Shown: piece after piece, positions 28,134 to 37,684 of the stretch
Position numbering within the stretch: position 1 is the stretch's first letter
How the letters are laid out: each line of letters opens with the position of its first letter
Source: Paraglaciecola sp. 20A4
GTDB taxonomy: Bacteria > Pseudomonadota > Gammaproteobacteria > Enterobacterales > Alteromonadaceae
DNA: 64,000 nucleotides
NCBI RefSeq assembly: GCF_011378905.1
Contig: NZ_WTPY01000001.1
Location: forward strand, 372,001-436,000
Direction of reading: 5' to 3'
The notes under the pieces: generated by a model
Told to the model about the DNA's origin: nothing
Databases searched by the model: none
The model's input: only the letters and a program-made list of their open reading frames with translations
Translations under genes and position numbers: made by a program

Positions 28134-28307
28134 TGTCTAAATGAATCTATTGTTAACCCAGCGCCGTGATAAAGGTGGTGTTAATAGCTGTTTACATATT
28201 TTTTGTTCTACTTGGTACATAAATCGATTAGCTTATCCCTTGGTTTTATTTTGTCAGCCCCCAACTATTCAACACAACATATCAAAACAGCCAAGGAAAT
28301 ATTAATT

Positions 28308-29156
28308 ATGCCTGATCCGACCTATACTCCCCCTGCCATATGGTCCTTCGATGCCGAAAATGGTGGAAAATTTGCCAATATTAATCGTCCAACAGCGGGG
28401 GCTCGTTTTGATAAAGCGCTTCCTAGAGGCGAGCACCCTTTCCAGTTGCATTCGATGGCTACCCCAAATGGCGTTAAAGCAACGGTCATGCTTGAGGAGC
28501 TACTTGCTGCCGGTTACGAAGGCGCACAGTACGACGCTTACCCGGTAAACATAGGCGATGGCGATCAGTTTGGCAGTGGCTTTGTTGATATCAATCCTAA
28601 TTCTAAAATCCCGGCGTTGATTGATACCACCACCAGTACTGATACACGCGTGTTTGAGTCTGGCTCTATCTTGCTGTACCTAGCGGAAAAGTTCGGTGCG
28701 TTTATTCCTAAAGACCCCGCTGGGCGCACAGAGTGTATGAACTGGTTATTTTGGCAAATGGGCAGTGCACCGTTTTTAGGGGGGGGCTTTGGCCATTTTT
28801 ATGCTTATGCGCCAGAAAAGTATCAATATCCCATTGACCGTTATGCCATGGAAGTAAAGCGTCAGTTAGATGTACTCGATAAGCAGTTAGCCAACAATAA
28901 ATTTATCGCAGGTGATGAGTATACTATCGCCGACATATCAATATGGCCTTGGTACGGTGCGCTTGTACGCAATGTTGTTTACAACGCGTCAGAGTTCCTA
29001 CAAACCCATGAATATACAAACGTGGTACGTTGGGCAAATGAAATCGCGGAACGACCCGCTGTTAAGCGTGGCCTTATGGTAAATCGTACATGGGGCGAGC
29101 CACAAGAGCAGGTACCTGAGCGTCATTCTGAGGCGGACTTCGAAGGAAAAATCTGA
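28308..29156 (+). CDS. yghU: Glutathione-dependent disulfide-bond oxidoreductase YghU
   Basis: A 282-residue GST-fold protein very close in layout to Escherichia coli YghU (288 residues). Relatives have disulfide-bond reductase and glutathionyl-spermidine-linked activity. Shared blocks are NGGKFANINRPTAGARFDK near the start, ATVMLEELLAAGYEGAQYDA, FVDINPNSKIPAL, RVFESGSILLYLAEKFG, MNWLFWQMGSAPFLGGGFGH and AERPAVKRGLMVNRTWG. The ATG used here is preceded by AAGGAAAT; a longer frame of 35 codons lacks family similarity. A terminator stands on each side, so it is monocistronic. Confidence 0.95.
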   Translation: MPDPTYTPPAIWSFDAENGGKFANINRPTAGARFDKALPRGEHPFQLHSMATPNGVKATVMLEELLAAGYEGAQYDAYPVNIGDGDQFGSGFVDINPNSKIPALIDTTTSTDTRVFESGSILLYLAEKFGAFIPKDPAGRTECMNWLFWQMGSAPFLGGGFGHFYAYAPEKYQYPIDRYAMEVKRQLDVLDKQLANNKFIAGDEYTIADISIWPWYGALVRNVVYNASEFLQTHEYTNVVRWANEIAERPAVKRGLMVNRTWGEPQEQVPERHSEADFEGKI

Positions 29157-29184
29157 ATCAATTTCCGCTTATTGTAAATATTCG

Positions 29185-29208
29185 AAAGCCACTTAGCAGT
29201 GGCTTTTT
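29185..29208 (+). terminator. Intrinsic terminator of yghU
   Basis: A 9-bp stem AAAGCCACT/AGTGGCTTT with the 4-base loop TAGC, ending in five T. Confidence 0.92.
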
Positions 29209-29409
29209 GCGTTACACAAGTGGCGTACACGGGGCAATTTCACCAAGTGACTGAAAATAAAGCTTATCGGCGTTATTTTGGCTAAATATCTAATTATTAC
29301 ACTACACTTTATCAACCCTTGAATACGTGATCTTGCTTGCTAAAGATACGTGTATATTATCTAGGGTTGCAGGACCACAACATTTATTTTAATCAAACAG
29401 GTAACCAAC

Positions 29410-29907
29410 ATGATTGAATTTTCATTAAACGGAAAAAAAATCACATCTGATGCTGAGGCGGACACGCCTTTACTTTGGGTAATACGAGACGAATTCGGCT
29501 TAAAGGGCACCAAGTTTGGTTGCGGGATCGCCATGTGTGGAGCTTGCACAGTTCATTTTAACGGTTCTCCCGTTCGTTCTTGCTCACTGCCTATCAGCGC
29601 GATCGCGAATGCAGACATTCGCACCATCGAGGGATTAGAAAATCAGCACCCGTTACAAAAAGCATGGGTTGAGCATCAGGTGCCTCAGTGTGGTTACTGT
29701 CAATCGGGGCAAATTATGCAAGCGGCAGGTTTGCTCGCGACGAATGCAGACCCGAGCGAAGAAGAAATTGAGGCTTACATGAGCGGTAATTTATGTCGTT
29801 GTATGACTTACGCTCGGATCAAAGCCGCAATCCAAGACGTTGCTGGACAGTCAGATTCTGTGGTGCAGATATACAACCCCAAGCGCGAAGCACAGGGAGT
29901 AAGCTAA
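29410..29907 (+). CDS. iorA: Molybdenum hydroxylase small [2Fe-2S] subunit (IorA type)
   Basis: A 165-residue iron-sulfur subunit of the isoquinoline 1-oxidoreductase type. It carries both [2Fe-2S] clusters: the plant-ferredoxin set in GTKFGCGIAMCGACTVHFNG and the C-terminal set CGYCQSG plus NLCRCMTYARI. It passes electrons from the molybdenum site in the large subunit. The large-subunit gene begins one base after the stop codon. There is no FAD-subunit gene nearby, which fits the two-subunit periplasmic type that donates to cytochromes. Confidence 0.9.
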   Translation: MIEFSLNGKKITSDAEADTPLLWVIRDEFGLKGTKFGCGIAMCGACTVHFNGSPVRSCSLPISAIANADIRTIEGLENQHPLQKAWVEHQVPQCGYCQSGQIMQAAGLLATNADPSEEEIEAYMSGNLCRCMTYARIKAAIQDVAGQSDSVVQIYNPKREAQGVS

Positions 29908-29908
29908 T

Positions 29909-32197
29909 ATGACCCGTTTACGTAAAAATAATATAGAGCCGAGCCGCCGTAGTTTTCTTATTGGTTCAGTGGGTAGTGGTTTACTTATGGCGTTTGCGCC
30001 AAGTATCAATGCCCTTGAAGTTATGACTGGTGGTGCATCAAAGCATTTGGCTGAAAAGTCGTTTAGTCCTACCGTGTGGTTTGAAATAAGCAGCGAAGGC
30101 CAGATTATGGTCAATATCGCTCGCGCTGAGATGGGCCAGCATGTCGGTACTGCGATAGCGCGTATCGTTGCAGACGAACTAGGTGCTGATTGGAACAACG
30201 TTGAAATTAAGCATGTGGACACCGACCCTAAATGGGGATACATGGTTACCGGCGGCTCTTGGTCAGTTTTTCAAACCTATGTACCCATGTCTCAAGCTGG
30301 GGCTGCAGGACGCACTGTGTTAATTGAGGCAGGTGCAAAATTATTGGGTGTTAAACCACAAGACTGTACAACACAAAACAGCGAAGTTGTGGCTGGCGAT
30401 AAATCGATTAGCTTTGCCGATGTAGTGAAAAATGGCAAAATTGATCGCACGTTTAGTGCAGATGAGCTCGCAGAATTTAAGCCAAAGAGTCCTGCTAGCC
30501 GTCAGTTAATCGCTAAATCTAGCCAAGCATTAGACATTCCAGCGAAGACAAACGGCACAGCGCAATACGGTATCGATGTTGAGCTAGAAGGCATGGTCTA
30601 CGCACGTCCTGTTATCCCACCGACTCGTCACGGTAGTGTGGTTAAACGTGTGGATGATAGCAAGGCTAAGTCGATAAAGGGCTATCAGGGTTACCAGATA
30701 CTCAAGGATCCCAGTGACACCGTTCAAGGCTGGGTGACTGTGCTCGCGGACTCCTATTACGCCGCTGTAAAAGCGGGTAACGTGATCAAAGTTGAATATG
30801 ACATTGGCGAAACTGCTAATGTCACTGAGCAAGACATCATTAACCAAGGCGCTACATTGGCTAAAGATAAAACCACAGGCACGTTAGTGGTTGAAAAAGG
30901 GGATATAGCCAAAGCAGCTAAAAGCGCAAAAACCTCTCTAGAGTCAGTGTATAAAACATCATCTGTGTTGCATTTCACTATGGAGCCAGTTAATGCAGCG
31001 GTTGAATTTAAAGACGGGGTTTGCCATGTGCATTGTGGTAACCAGTGGCAGTCGCTATTTTTACCTGTCGTTGCCAAAGCGGTTGGCCTCAGTGATGACA
31101 ACGTCATTATTCATCAATATTACTTGGGTGGCGGGTTTGGTCGTCGCCTTGCTGGTGATTATATGATCCCTGCTGCTTTAACTGCACAAGCGGTAGGTAA
31201 ACCGGTTAAATTGGTTTTCACCCGTGAAGATGACGCGCTATTTGATTGTGTGCGCTCGCCTTCCGTGCAACAGATGAATGCCTACTGGGATGCTGACGAT
31301 AAACTGCTTGGTATCGAGCATGGTGCTGCCGCCGGTTGGCCTACGCTTGCCATGGCGCCAAGTTTTATGCCTGAGGGCGTGGACAAAAAGGGTAAATTCG
31401 ATCCGTTTTCAATCGCGGGCGCTGATCACTGGTATACCCTAGCCAATCATCGAGTGCGAGCCATCAATAACACATTAGCGCAAAAAACGTTTGTGCCAGG
31501 TTGGCTGCGCGCTGTTGGTCCAGGTTGGACTGGTTGGGCGGTAGAATCGTTTATGGATGAAATTGCCCATAATCAAAGCCTTGATCCAATTGATTTTCGC
31601 CTATCGTTACTAGACGCCAGTGGTAAAAATGCTGGTGAAGCCCCCGTTTCTGTTGGTGGCGCTAAGCGACTCGCTAAAGTGCTAACCGATATCCGCCAAC
31701 AAACGAATTGGGGGCAAACGCTGCCTAAAAATCAAGGCCTAGGCATAGCTATTTCGTCTGGGCAAGAGCGTGATATGCCAACTTGGGGGGCGTGTGTTGC
31801 CCATGTTGAAGTTGATCCTACAACAGGTAAGGTAAAGGTACATAAGTTAACGGGATTATTAGACTGTGGAACAGTTGTTCACCCTGATGGTGCCTTAGCG
31901 CAAACTCAAGGCTCGATGCTATGGGGTTTGAGTTTAGCTTTGTTCGAGGGAACTGCGTTTGAAAAAGGTCAAGTAAAAGATACTAACCTCAACACTTATT
32001 CACCTCTACGCATGAACAACCTACCCGAGTTGGATATCAGTTTTGTGCAAAACACAGAATTTCCTACTGGGTTAGGGGAGCCGGGGTTGATTGCTGTCGC
32101 GCCTGCTATTGCTAACGCAATCTTTAACGCCGTGGGTGCCAGAGTAAGAGATTTACCTATTCGCCCTGAAGCTGTATTGGCCGCTATACCAAGCTAG
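29909..32197 (+). CDS. iorB: Molybdenum hydroxylase large subunit (IorB type)
   Basis: A 762-residue molybdopterin-binding subunit of the xanthine dehydrogenase superfamily. The N terminus has a twin-arginine motif (SRRSFLIG) followed by a hydrophobic stretch, so the folded complex is exported by Tat together with the small subunit. Cofactor-binding blocks include LGGGFGRRLAGDY and the late GLGEPGLIAVAPAIANAI, whose glutamate is the expected catalytic base. Enzymes of this type oxidise aldehydes or N-heterocycles; the real substrate is unknown. The gene is followed by an 8-bp inverted repeat. Confidence 0.9.
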   Translation: MTRLRKNNIEPSRRSFLIGSVGSGLLMAFAPSINALEVMTGGASKHLAEKSFSPTVWFEISSEGQIMVNIARAEMGQHVGTAIARIVADELGADWNNVEIKHVDTDPKWGYMVTGGSWSVFQTYVPMSQAGAAGRTVLIEAGAKLLGVKPQDCTTQNSEVVAGDKSISFADVVKNGKIDRTFSADELAEFKPKSPASRQLIAKSSQALDIPAKTNGTAQYGIDVELEGMVYARPVIPPTRHGSVVKRVDDSKAKSIKGYQGYQILKDPSDTVQGWVTVLADSYYAAVKAGNVIKVEYDIGETANVTEQDIINQGATLAKDKTTGTLVVEKGDIAKAAKSAKTSLESVYKTSSVLHFTMEPVNAAVEFKDGVCHVHCGNQWQSLFLPVVAKAVGLSDDNVIIHQYYLGGGFGRRLAGDYMIPAALTAQAVGKPVKLVFTREDDALFDCVRSPSVQQMNAYWDADDKLLGIEHGAAAGWPTLAMAPSFMPEGVDKKGKFDPFSIAGADHWYTLANHRVRAINNTLAQKTFVPGWLRAVGPGWTGWAVESFMDEIAHNQSLDPIDFRLSLLDASGKNAGEAPVSVGGAKRLAKVLTDIRQQTNWGQTLPKNQGLGIAISSGQERDMPTWGACVAHVEVDPTTGKVKVHKLTGLLDCGTVVHPDGALAQTQGSMLWGLSLALFEGTAFEKGQVKDTNLNTYSPLRMNNLPELDISFVQNTEFPTGLGEPGLIAVAPAIANAIFNAVGARVRDLPIRPEAVLAAIPS

Positions 32198-32204
32198 CAT
32201 TATT

Positions 32205-32235
32205 GTGGCGCGTTACTGACTACAGTGCGCGCCAC
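32205..32235. terminator. GC-rich inverted repeat after iorAB
   Basis: GTGGCGCG/CGCGCCAC with a 15-base loop, beginning seven bases after the stop. No T-run follows directly, so only a weak or factor-dependent terminator is likely. Confidence 0.45.
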
Positions 32236-32402
32236 CTATTCATTTTAAATAAATAATCCCACTATTCAGACAAACCTAGAATTCCCCGAAAATAAGATGT
32301 TTAACAAAGGCGAACTGTCTATTTAACCTACTTGCAATACTTCCTTACATTTAGTAATTTGCTGCTCACGCAATCAAAATAATAAAAATAAGAGAATGCA
32401 AT

Positions 32403-33361
32403 ATGCCAGTAGAAACCCTCTACAAGGTTATCCTTTACCCTTTTATCAACGAGTCCCTTGCAAGTTTAAAAGCCATGACCAATCTGTCGGGTACTGCTGG
32501 TGAACCATTTATGGACAACGCCGCTGATTTTCGGTTTAAAGGATACGCGGTACGCGGTACGCGGTATGCTGTGAAGTGACAGGGAATTTAAATGGCGTGA
32601 TCATGATGCACCATTACCCTGAAACAGCTATTTCTATTGGTAATGCAGTCTGTCAAAGTATGTTTAATGAGACCTATAAGCATCAAGAGATGACGAACGA
32701 TTTGCGTAATGCCTTGGCGGAGTGGGGTAATACCATCGTTGGCCGTTCAACTGATTTACATAGTCGATATAGCCTAGAATACGGTTTTTCTAGTCCGTAT
32801 TTTGTCGAAGATTTAACTGAGATAGATAAGTATCTAAATGGCGTTCAAGACATTGTTACCGTACCGATTAATATTGAAGGTGTCGGGCGATATTATTTTA
32901 ATCTATTGATACGCAACGTAGATTATCGCGAAGTGGGAATTAAGCGAGAAGAAAGTATTGGTATCGAAAATCCTCATATAAACCCATTGACAAAAGACAG
33001 CCAAATTTTATTGGTCGACGATAGTGCAATGATCCGTAAAGCGTTAACCAGATTCCTGTACGAGTTGGGCTACTCAAATGTCATTGAAGCGAATGATGGT
33101 AGTGGTGCGCTAGAAATAGTCAAAAATAACCCGCCTGATTTCATTTTCATGGACGTTGTGATGGATAAACTCAACGGCGATAAAGCGTTAGCTGAAATTC
33201 GTCGCTTGGGGTCAGATGTACCCATTGTTATGCTTTCCTCTGTCACAGATCAATTATTGGTTAAATCTTGTCAGGAGCAGGGCGTATCTGGCTTCATATT
33301 CAAGCCTATTCATGCAAATAATGGGGCTGAAACAATCGCCCGCTACCTGAACGTCGCATAA
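32403..33361 (+). pseudogene. CheX-receiver fusion gene interrupted by a heptamer repeat
   Basis: Two reading frames here join into one protein. The first runs from an ATG after AAGAGA through about 46 residues that look like the start of a CheX-type domain, then reads into three copies of TACGCGG and stops at a TGA (32577-32579). The second, in the next frame, continues the CheX-like domain (GNAVCQSM, LAEWGNTIVG, FSSPYFV) and ends in a response-regulator receiver domain (ILLVDDSAMIRKAL, phospho-acceptor in FIFMDVVMDK, and the lysine in FIFKPI). With one or four heptamers the frame would be continuous and read through GYAVCCEVTGNLNGV. A GTG overlapping the stop (GTGA) could allow re-initiation. 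The full protein would be about 315 residues, a chemotaxis-type phosphatase-receiver. Confidence 0.8.
32544..32564 (+). repeat. Three tandem copies of TACGCGG
   Basis: Exact heptamer repeats inside the CheX-receiver gene. Seven is not a multiple of three, so each copy gained or lost moves the frame. Confidence 0.95.
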
Positions 33362-33537
33362 ATAGTAAGTCGCGCAATTGGGTTTCTATTAATGGCGTAA
33401 TTTAAGCGTTAATAATTCCTTAAGAATTTCGCAATATACTTACAGATTAATTAATTTTGGTTTTTCAGTTTGCTGACGATAGTACATTGTTGATAAGACA
33501 GGTTGCTGTTAGCAGAACATAAATTTGGTGTTATAAA

Positions 33538-34254
33538 ATGGAATTGTCTGTCGTAATCCCGGCCAAAAACGAAGCGCAGAACGTCGCGCCATTGATCCAT
33601 GAGATTATCAAAGTACTCGACGGCACAGTCGAATTTGAAATAATTTATGTCGATGATGGTAGCGATGATCGTACTATTAATGAGCTGTATAAAATAATCG
33701 ATGCCGGTTTTGATTGTATCCAACCAGTGCGGCATAAGATAAGCGTGGGACAAAGTACGGCTATCATGAGTGGCGTAAAGGCTGCTAGCGGTGAATTGAT
33801 TGTTACCATGGACGCAGATGGGCAAAACGATCCGGCAGATATTCCTAATTTACTGCAGGCCGCCCGCAAGCTAACACCTGGCAGCGATTTCTGTGTGGCG
33901 GGCTACCGCCGAAAACGAAAAGACACTGCCTGGAAGCGCTTTCAATCGAAAGTAGCAAATAGCATACGTGCTTGGCTCCTAAACGATGGCACGCCAGACA
34001 CCGGCTGTGGTTTGAAAATCATTCCTAAACATACCTTTATGAAATTACCCTATTTTGACCATATGCATCGATTTATCCCAGCACTGGTTAAGCGCATCAA
34101 CGGCCAAGTTATTGTACTTGAGGTCAACCACCGCGATCGGCAAGCAGGGGAGTCTAAGTACAATATGTTGGGTCGGCTTCGAGTGGGCGTCGTTGATATT
34201 TTTGGAGTGTTATGGTTAAAGCGACGGGTTAAAATACCTGAGTATTTGGACTAA
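33538..34254 (+). CDS. Family 2 glycosyltransferase, dolichol-phosphate-mannose-synthase-like
   Basis: A 238-residue GT2 enzyme of the polyprenyl-phosphate sugar transferase type. It has the N-terminal SVVIPAKNEAQN motif, YVDDGSDD for nucleotide-sugar binding and VTMDADGQNDP with the metal-binding aspartates. It lacks the C-terminal membrane helices of ArnC and GtrB, so it resembles soluble Dpm1. It would load a sugar onto undecaprenyl phosphate on the cytoplasmic face. The next gene begins three bases after its stop, and a membrane GT39 transferase follows, suggesting one glycan-transfer pathway. Confidence 0.88.
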   Translation: MELSVVIPAKNEAQNVAPLIHEIIKVLDGTVEFEIIYVDDGSDDRTINELYKIIDAGFDCIQPVRHKISVGQSTAIMSGVKAASGELIVTMDADGQNDPADIPNLLQAARKLTPGSDFCVAGYRRKRKDTAWKRFQSKVANSIRAWLLNDGTPDTGCGLKIIPKHTFMKLPYFDHMHRFIPALVKRINGQVIVLEVNHRDRQAGESKYNMLGRLRVGVVDIFGVLWLKRRVKIPEYLD

Positions 34255-34257
34255 TTA

Positions 34258-34977
34258 ATGTACCAAAAAATTCGTGCATTATTTTGCTCCAAGGCACTGC
34301 AAAAAGGTTTGTTGTTTTTACTGGTGTGCGCGGTATTAGGCGGGCTCATTAGTACGCTCCCCTTATTTGATGCTTTTAATCGTCACTGGGTTGATTCAAC
34401 CATCCGTAATAACGGTATTCTGGGGATGGGATACTTCCTGTTATTCAGCGCTGGCACAATGGCGATAGGTTGCCCTCGACAGGTTATGGCATTTTTAGGG
34501 GGGTATGCTTTTGGCTTTGCCCAGGGCGTAGCGCTGTCGGTCGCCGCCGCAGTCATTGGTTGCCTGCTGAGTTTTTTTGTTGCTCGAGTGTTTCTTAGGC
34601 CATTGATCAAGCGCCGTTATGCTCCGCGTATTCATCGTGTTAATGATTTTCTAAAAGATAAACCCATTACAAAAACCGTGGTTATTCGCCTACTTCCGGT
34701 AGGTAATAATTTACTGACTAACCTACTCGCTGGTGTAACGGATGTAAAAGCGCGCTACTTCTTGATTGGCTCAGGCATCGGTTATGTCCCGCAAATGGCG
34801 GTTTTTGCTTTGATGGGAAAAGGCATTGTTGTGCTATCTTTTTGGAAAATACTATTAAGCGTGGTGTTGTTTGGTGTTTCAAGCGCATTAAGCGTTAGTC
34901 TGTATAAGCAATATAAGAATTCGAAAATAGTGGAAGCAACGGCTAAGCCGCAAGCAGACGGGTTGATGTGTGATTAG
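34258..34977 (+). CDS. VTT/TVP38-DedA-like membrane protein
   Basis: A 239-residue inner-membrane protein with about six hydrophobic segments and the VTT (SNARE-associated) domain seen in TVP38, DedA and YdjX-type proteins. The conserved GYAFGFAQGVALSVAAAVIG segment and the R-L-L-P-V-G-NNLLTNLLAGVT block support the family. Some DedA-superfamily members move undecaprenyl phosphate across the membrane. Its tight position between a GT2 and a GT39 gene suggests a role with lipid carriers, but this is an inference. Confidence 0.82.
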   Translation: MYQKIRALFCSKALQKGLLFLLVCAVLGGLISTLPLFDAFNRHWVDSTIRNNGILGMGYFLLFSAGTMAIGCPRQVMAFLGGYAFGFAQGVALSVAAAVIGCLLSFFVARVFLRPLIKRRYAPRIHRVNDFLKDKPITKTVVIRLLPVGNNLLTNLLAGVTDVKARYFLIGSGIGYVPQMAVFALMGKGIVVLSFWKILLSVVLFGVSSALSVSLYKQYKNSKIVEATAKPQADGLMCD

Positions 34978-35001
34978 GCTAGTTAGCGCGGGGTTGTATT
35001 C

Positions 35002-36759
35002 ATGACATCATCAACTGCAACACGATTAAACAGGCCGCACTTTCTCTGTGGCCATAATCATCACACTAACCTGATATTGTTGTTATTACTTGCCTGTTCA
35101 ATGATTTTAGTGGGGTTAGGATTACGCGATCCTTGGCCAGCGGACGAGCCTCGTTTTGCTCTAATAGCTAAAGATATGGTCGATACCGGACAATGGTTTT
35201 TCCCCATGCGCGGCGGTGAGTTATACCCTGATAAGCCGCCCATATTTATGTGGTCGATTGCTATTTTCTATGCGCTGTTTGGTTCCATTAAGTTGGCGTT
35301 TCTTGTGCCCAGTGCGCTGGCAGGAATTGTTACCGTATTACTGGTTTACGATATTGGACGCAGGTTATGGTCTGAACAAATTGGTTGGTATGCGGGCCTA
35401 TTGCTATTGGTTACATTGCAATTTACCTTGCAGGCAAAAACCGCTCAAATTGATGCTATGGTGTGCTGCTGGATTACCGTCGGGTGTTACAGTCTGTTGC
35501 GCTTCTTGCTCCTTAAAGGCAGTTGGTTGTGGTATTTTCTGGCTTGGTTCTTTATGGGACTCGGTATTATAACTAAGGGGGTAGGTTTTCTTCCTGTACT
35601 AATGCTTATTCCTTTTGTGATCCTCAAATTGAGTAAGCAGGCGTACTTCATCAATTCAACGCCTGGTTGGTCTTGGCATTGGTTGCTAGGACCCCTCGTC
35701 ATGTTGGGGGCGATCTGTTTATGGTTCTTGCCCATGTTATATTGGGTCGATATCGAGCAAAATCCTTTTTTTGATGCTTACCGCGACAATATTCTATTTA
35801 AACAAACGGTCACTCGCTATGCTGATTCTTGGCATCACTTAAAACCGTTTTGGTATTATCTGACGAGCGTTATTCCTGTCTTTTGGTTACCCCTAAGCCT
35901 TTGTATACCTTGGGTCGTTAAGCCTTGGGCTAAAGCGGTTAGCAATAGCGACTGGCGTGTTACGCTTATTCTTGGCTGGATAGTCTTATTGTTAATTTTT
36001 TTCAGTATTAGTCCCGGCAAACGCGGCGTCTACATATTACCTGCTTTGCCAATGCTCGCCTTAATCATCGCGCCTTTTTTGCAACAAATATTACAGAGTA
36101 AAGTATTGAACTGGCTTATATTTTCAATTGTATTTGGGCTGTCGATAGGGGTATTTCTTTTTGGCTTAGGCGGGCAAATAGACATGGCTTTTGCTACCAA
36201 ACTCAGTGTTAAGTATGGGATTGAACCTTGGGCATTTCTTATGACGCTTGGGGCTTTAGGGTTACTGATTTCTATTTTTGTGGTGACGGCAAAAAAACGT
36301 GGGGTAAAACCTTTTACAAGCTGGATGTTATTTATACCTTTACTATGGATTAGTTACTCTACTTGGGGCTATCAATTATTGAATAAGGTTAAAACACCTA
36401 AATCTGTGTTTACGGCTATGGCTGATATCGTTCCCGACGATGCACAGCTGGCGTTAATTAACTTTTCCGAACAATTTATTCTATTTTCACCTTACCCAGT
36501 TACACATTTTGGTTATCACACACCTGCTGCTCCGCAAATTAACGCGGCGTGGCACTGGCAAAAAGACAAACCTAACGGTGTTATCTTACTCGATGCCACT
36601 TCAGAAACCGATTGCTTTAATATGAATAAAGCAATCCCGGTGGGTCTTGCTCACAGAGTGAACTGGGTTGTGCTGAATTATAGCGCTCGGCGCTCAACAT
36701 GTGCTGAGCCGAATATTAACGTGAATGAGTTTACTAAGCTTTCATTAAGCATTGAGTGA
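35002..36759 (+). CDS. ArnT-like membrane glycosyltransferase (GT39/GT83)
   Basis: A 585-residue membrane enzyme of the ArnT/PMT superfamily, which takes a sugar from undecaprenyl phosphate in the periplasm and places it on lipid A, a glycan or a protein. The N-terminal LRDPWPADEPRFALIAKDM segment holds the catalytic acidic pair of the family, followed by the GGELYPDKPPIFMWSIA loop and roughly a dozen hydrophobic helices. The C-terminal 130 residues form a periplasmic domain. No arnA or arnB gene is nearby, so the sugar need not be aminoarabinose. Its end overlaps the converging AraC-type gene by 15 bases. Confidence 0.88.
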   Translation: MTSSTATRLNRPHFLCGHNHHTNLILLLLLACSMILVGLGLRDPWPADEPRFALIAKDMVDTGQWFFPMRGGELYPDKPPIFMWSIAIFYALFGSIKLAFLVPSALAGIVTVLLVYDIGRRLWSEQIGWYAGLLLLVTLQFTLQAKTAQIDAMVCCWITVGCYSLLRFLLLKGSWLWYFLAWFFMGLGIITKGVGFLPVLMLIPFVILKLSKQAYFINSTPGWSWHWLLGPLVMLGAICLWFLPMLYWVDIEQNPFFDAYRDNILFKQTVTRYADSWHHLKPFWYYLTSVIPVFWLPLSLCIPWVVKPWAKAVSNSDWRVTLILGWIVLLLIFFSISPGKRGVYILPALPMLALIIAPFLQQILQSKVLNWLIFSIVFGLSIGVFLFGLGGQIDMAFATKLSVKYGIEPWAFLMTLGALGLLISIFVVTAKKRGVKPFTSWMLFIPLLWISYSTWGYQLLNKVKTPKSVFTAMADIVPDDAQLALINFSEQFILFSPYPVTHFGYHTPAAPQINAAWHWQKDKPNGVILLDATSETDCFNMNKAIPVGLAHRVNWVVLNYSARRSTCAEPNINVNEFTKLSLSIE

Positions 36760-37635
36760 TATATCACTCGGTGATTGATTGAAGTGACGCTTAAATTCGC
36801 GGCTAAATTGTGATGCACTTGAGTAACCTACTTGAAAAGCGGCTTCATTCGCTCTTGTGCCGTTAGCGGAAATTAAGTCTTTGGCTTTGACTAAGCGAAT
36901 TTTCTTTAGGTATTGTAAAGGGGACTCAAACGTGACCTGTCTAAACGCTCTATGGAAAGCTGATACGCTCATATTTACGTCTTCTGCTAACGTTTCTACT
37001 GAAATAGGGCTAGCATAATTGGCGTGCAAGGTATTTAGCGATCGTGCTATGCGTGCATAGTGTCCGTCGTGCTGAGCCAAGCCAATCAACGTTTTCCCTT
37101 GGGGACCACATAGCACGCGATAAACGAGCTCTTTGACGATATCTGCGCCAAAAATATCACTTTCGATGGTATTAGGCAGTACTTCAATCAAGCGTTTTAT
37201 AGTTTGCATTAATGGGTCATCTATTTTTGCTGATTGGACGCAGCTAACTTGGCGGCAGTGCTCAGTATTTATATAGCCTTGATGTTGATGCATTTGATTG
37301 ACCAATTGGTGTAATAACGCCGGATCCACATCTACAGCCAGACCCATAATGGGTAAACCGTCTTCAGCGAATGCTTCGCATTCTAAAGGCATGGGGATCC
37401 CAATGACTAAATAGTTTCCTGCACCGTACTGAATTTGATGTTCGGGGAAATGAATCACTTTTCTACCTTGAGCAACGATGATAATGCCTGATTGATAAAC
37501 CAGTGGTTGTCGCGCGCTACCTTTGCTATCACGGAAAAAATGCACGCCTGGTATAGATGTTTGGGCTTTGCCTTCAAGGTTAAGTAAGTCCGCTTGTTCA
37601 GCGAATGTATTTAATGCAGTTGCGATGTTACTCAT
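36745..37635 (-). CDS. yqhC: AraC-family regulator, YqhC type
   Basis: A 296-residue transcription factor with an AraC N-terminal effector domain (about residues 20-180) and a C-terminal double helix-turn-helix domain (about 195-296, including VNMSVSAFHRAFRQVTFESP and VGYSSASQFSREFKRHF). It is divergent from an iron-containing alcohol dehydrogenase gene. This is the same pair as yqhC/yqhD in Escherichia coli, where YqhC responds to aldehydes and activates yqhD. A long inverted repeat lies 12 bases upstream of its start codon. Confidence 0.85.
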   Translation of the reverse strand: MSNIATALNTFAEQADLLNLEGKAQTSIPGVHFFRDSKGSARQPLVYQSGIIIVAQGRKVIHFPEHQIQYGAGNYLVIGIPMPLECEAFAEDGLPIMGLAVDVDPALLHQLVNQMHQHQGYINTEHCRQVSCVQSAKIDDPLMQTIKRLIEVLPNTIESDIFGADIVKELVYRVLCGPQGKTLIGLAQHDGHYARIARSLNTLHANYASPISVETLAEDVNMSVSAFHRAFRQVTFESPLQYLKKIRLVKAKDLISANGTRANEAAFQVGYSSASQFSREFKRHFNQSPSDISLNA

Positions 37636-37646
37636 AAGCGTCTCTT

Positions 37647-37684
37647 ACTATCTTATTAATAGATAAAATACTTAATAAGATAGT
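37647..37684. promoter_or_regulatory. 13-bp inverted repeat between yqhC and yqhD
   Basis: ACTATCTTATTAA and its exact complement are separated by 12 bases. The position, just upstream of yqhC and about 135 bases before yqhD, fits an operator for the divergent pair. It could also form a hairpin in the yqhC leader. Confidence 0.55.

Noticed and set aside
29410-32197. A full xanthine dehydrogenase
   Set aside because: No FAD subunit is encoded, and the large subunit has a twin-arginine signal, so the two-subunit isoquinoline-oxidoreductase type fits better.
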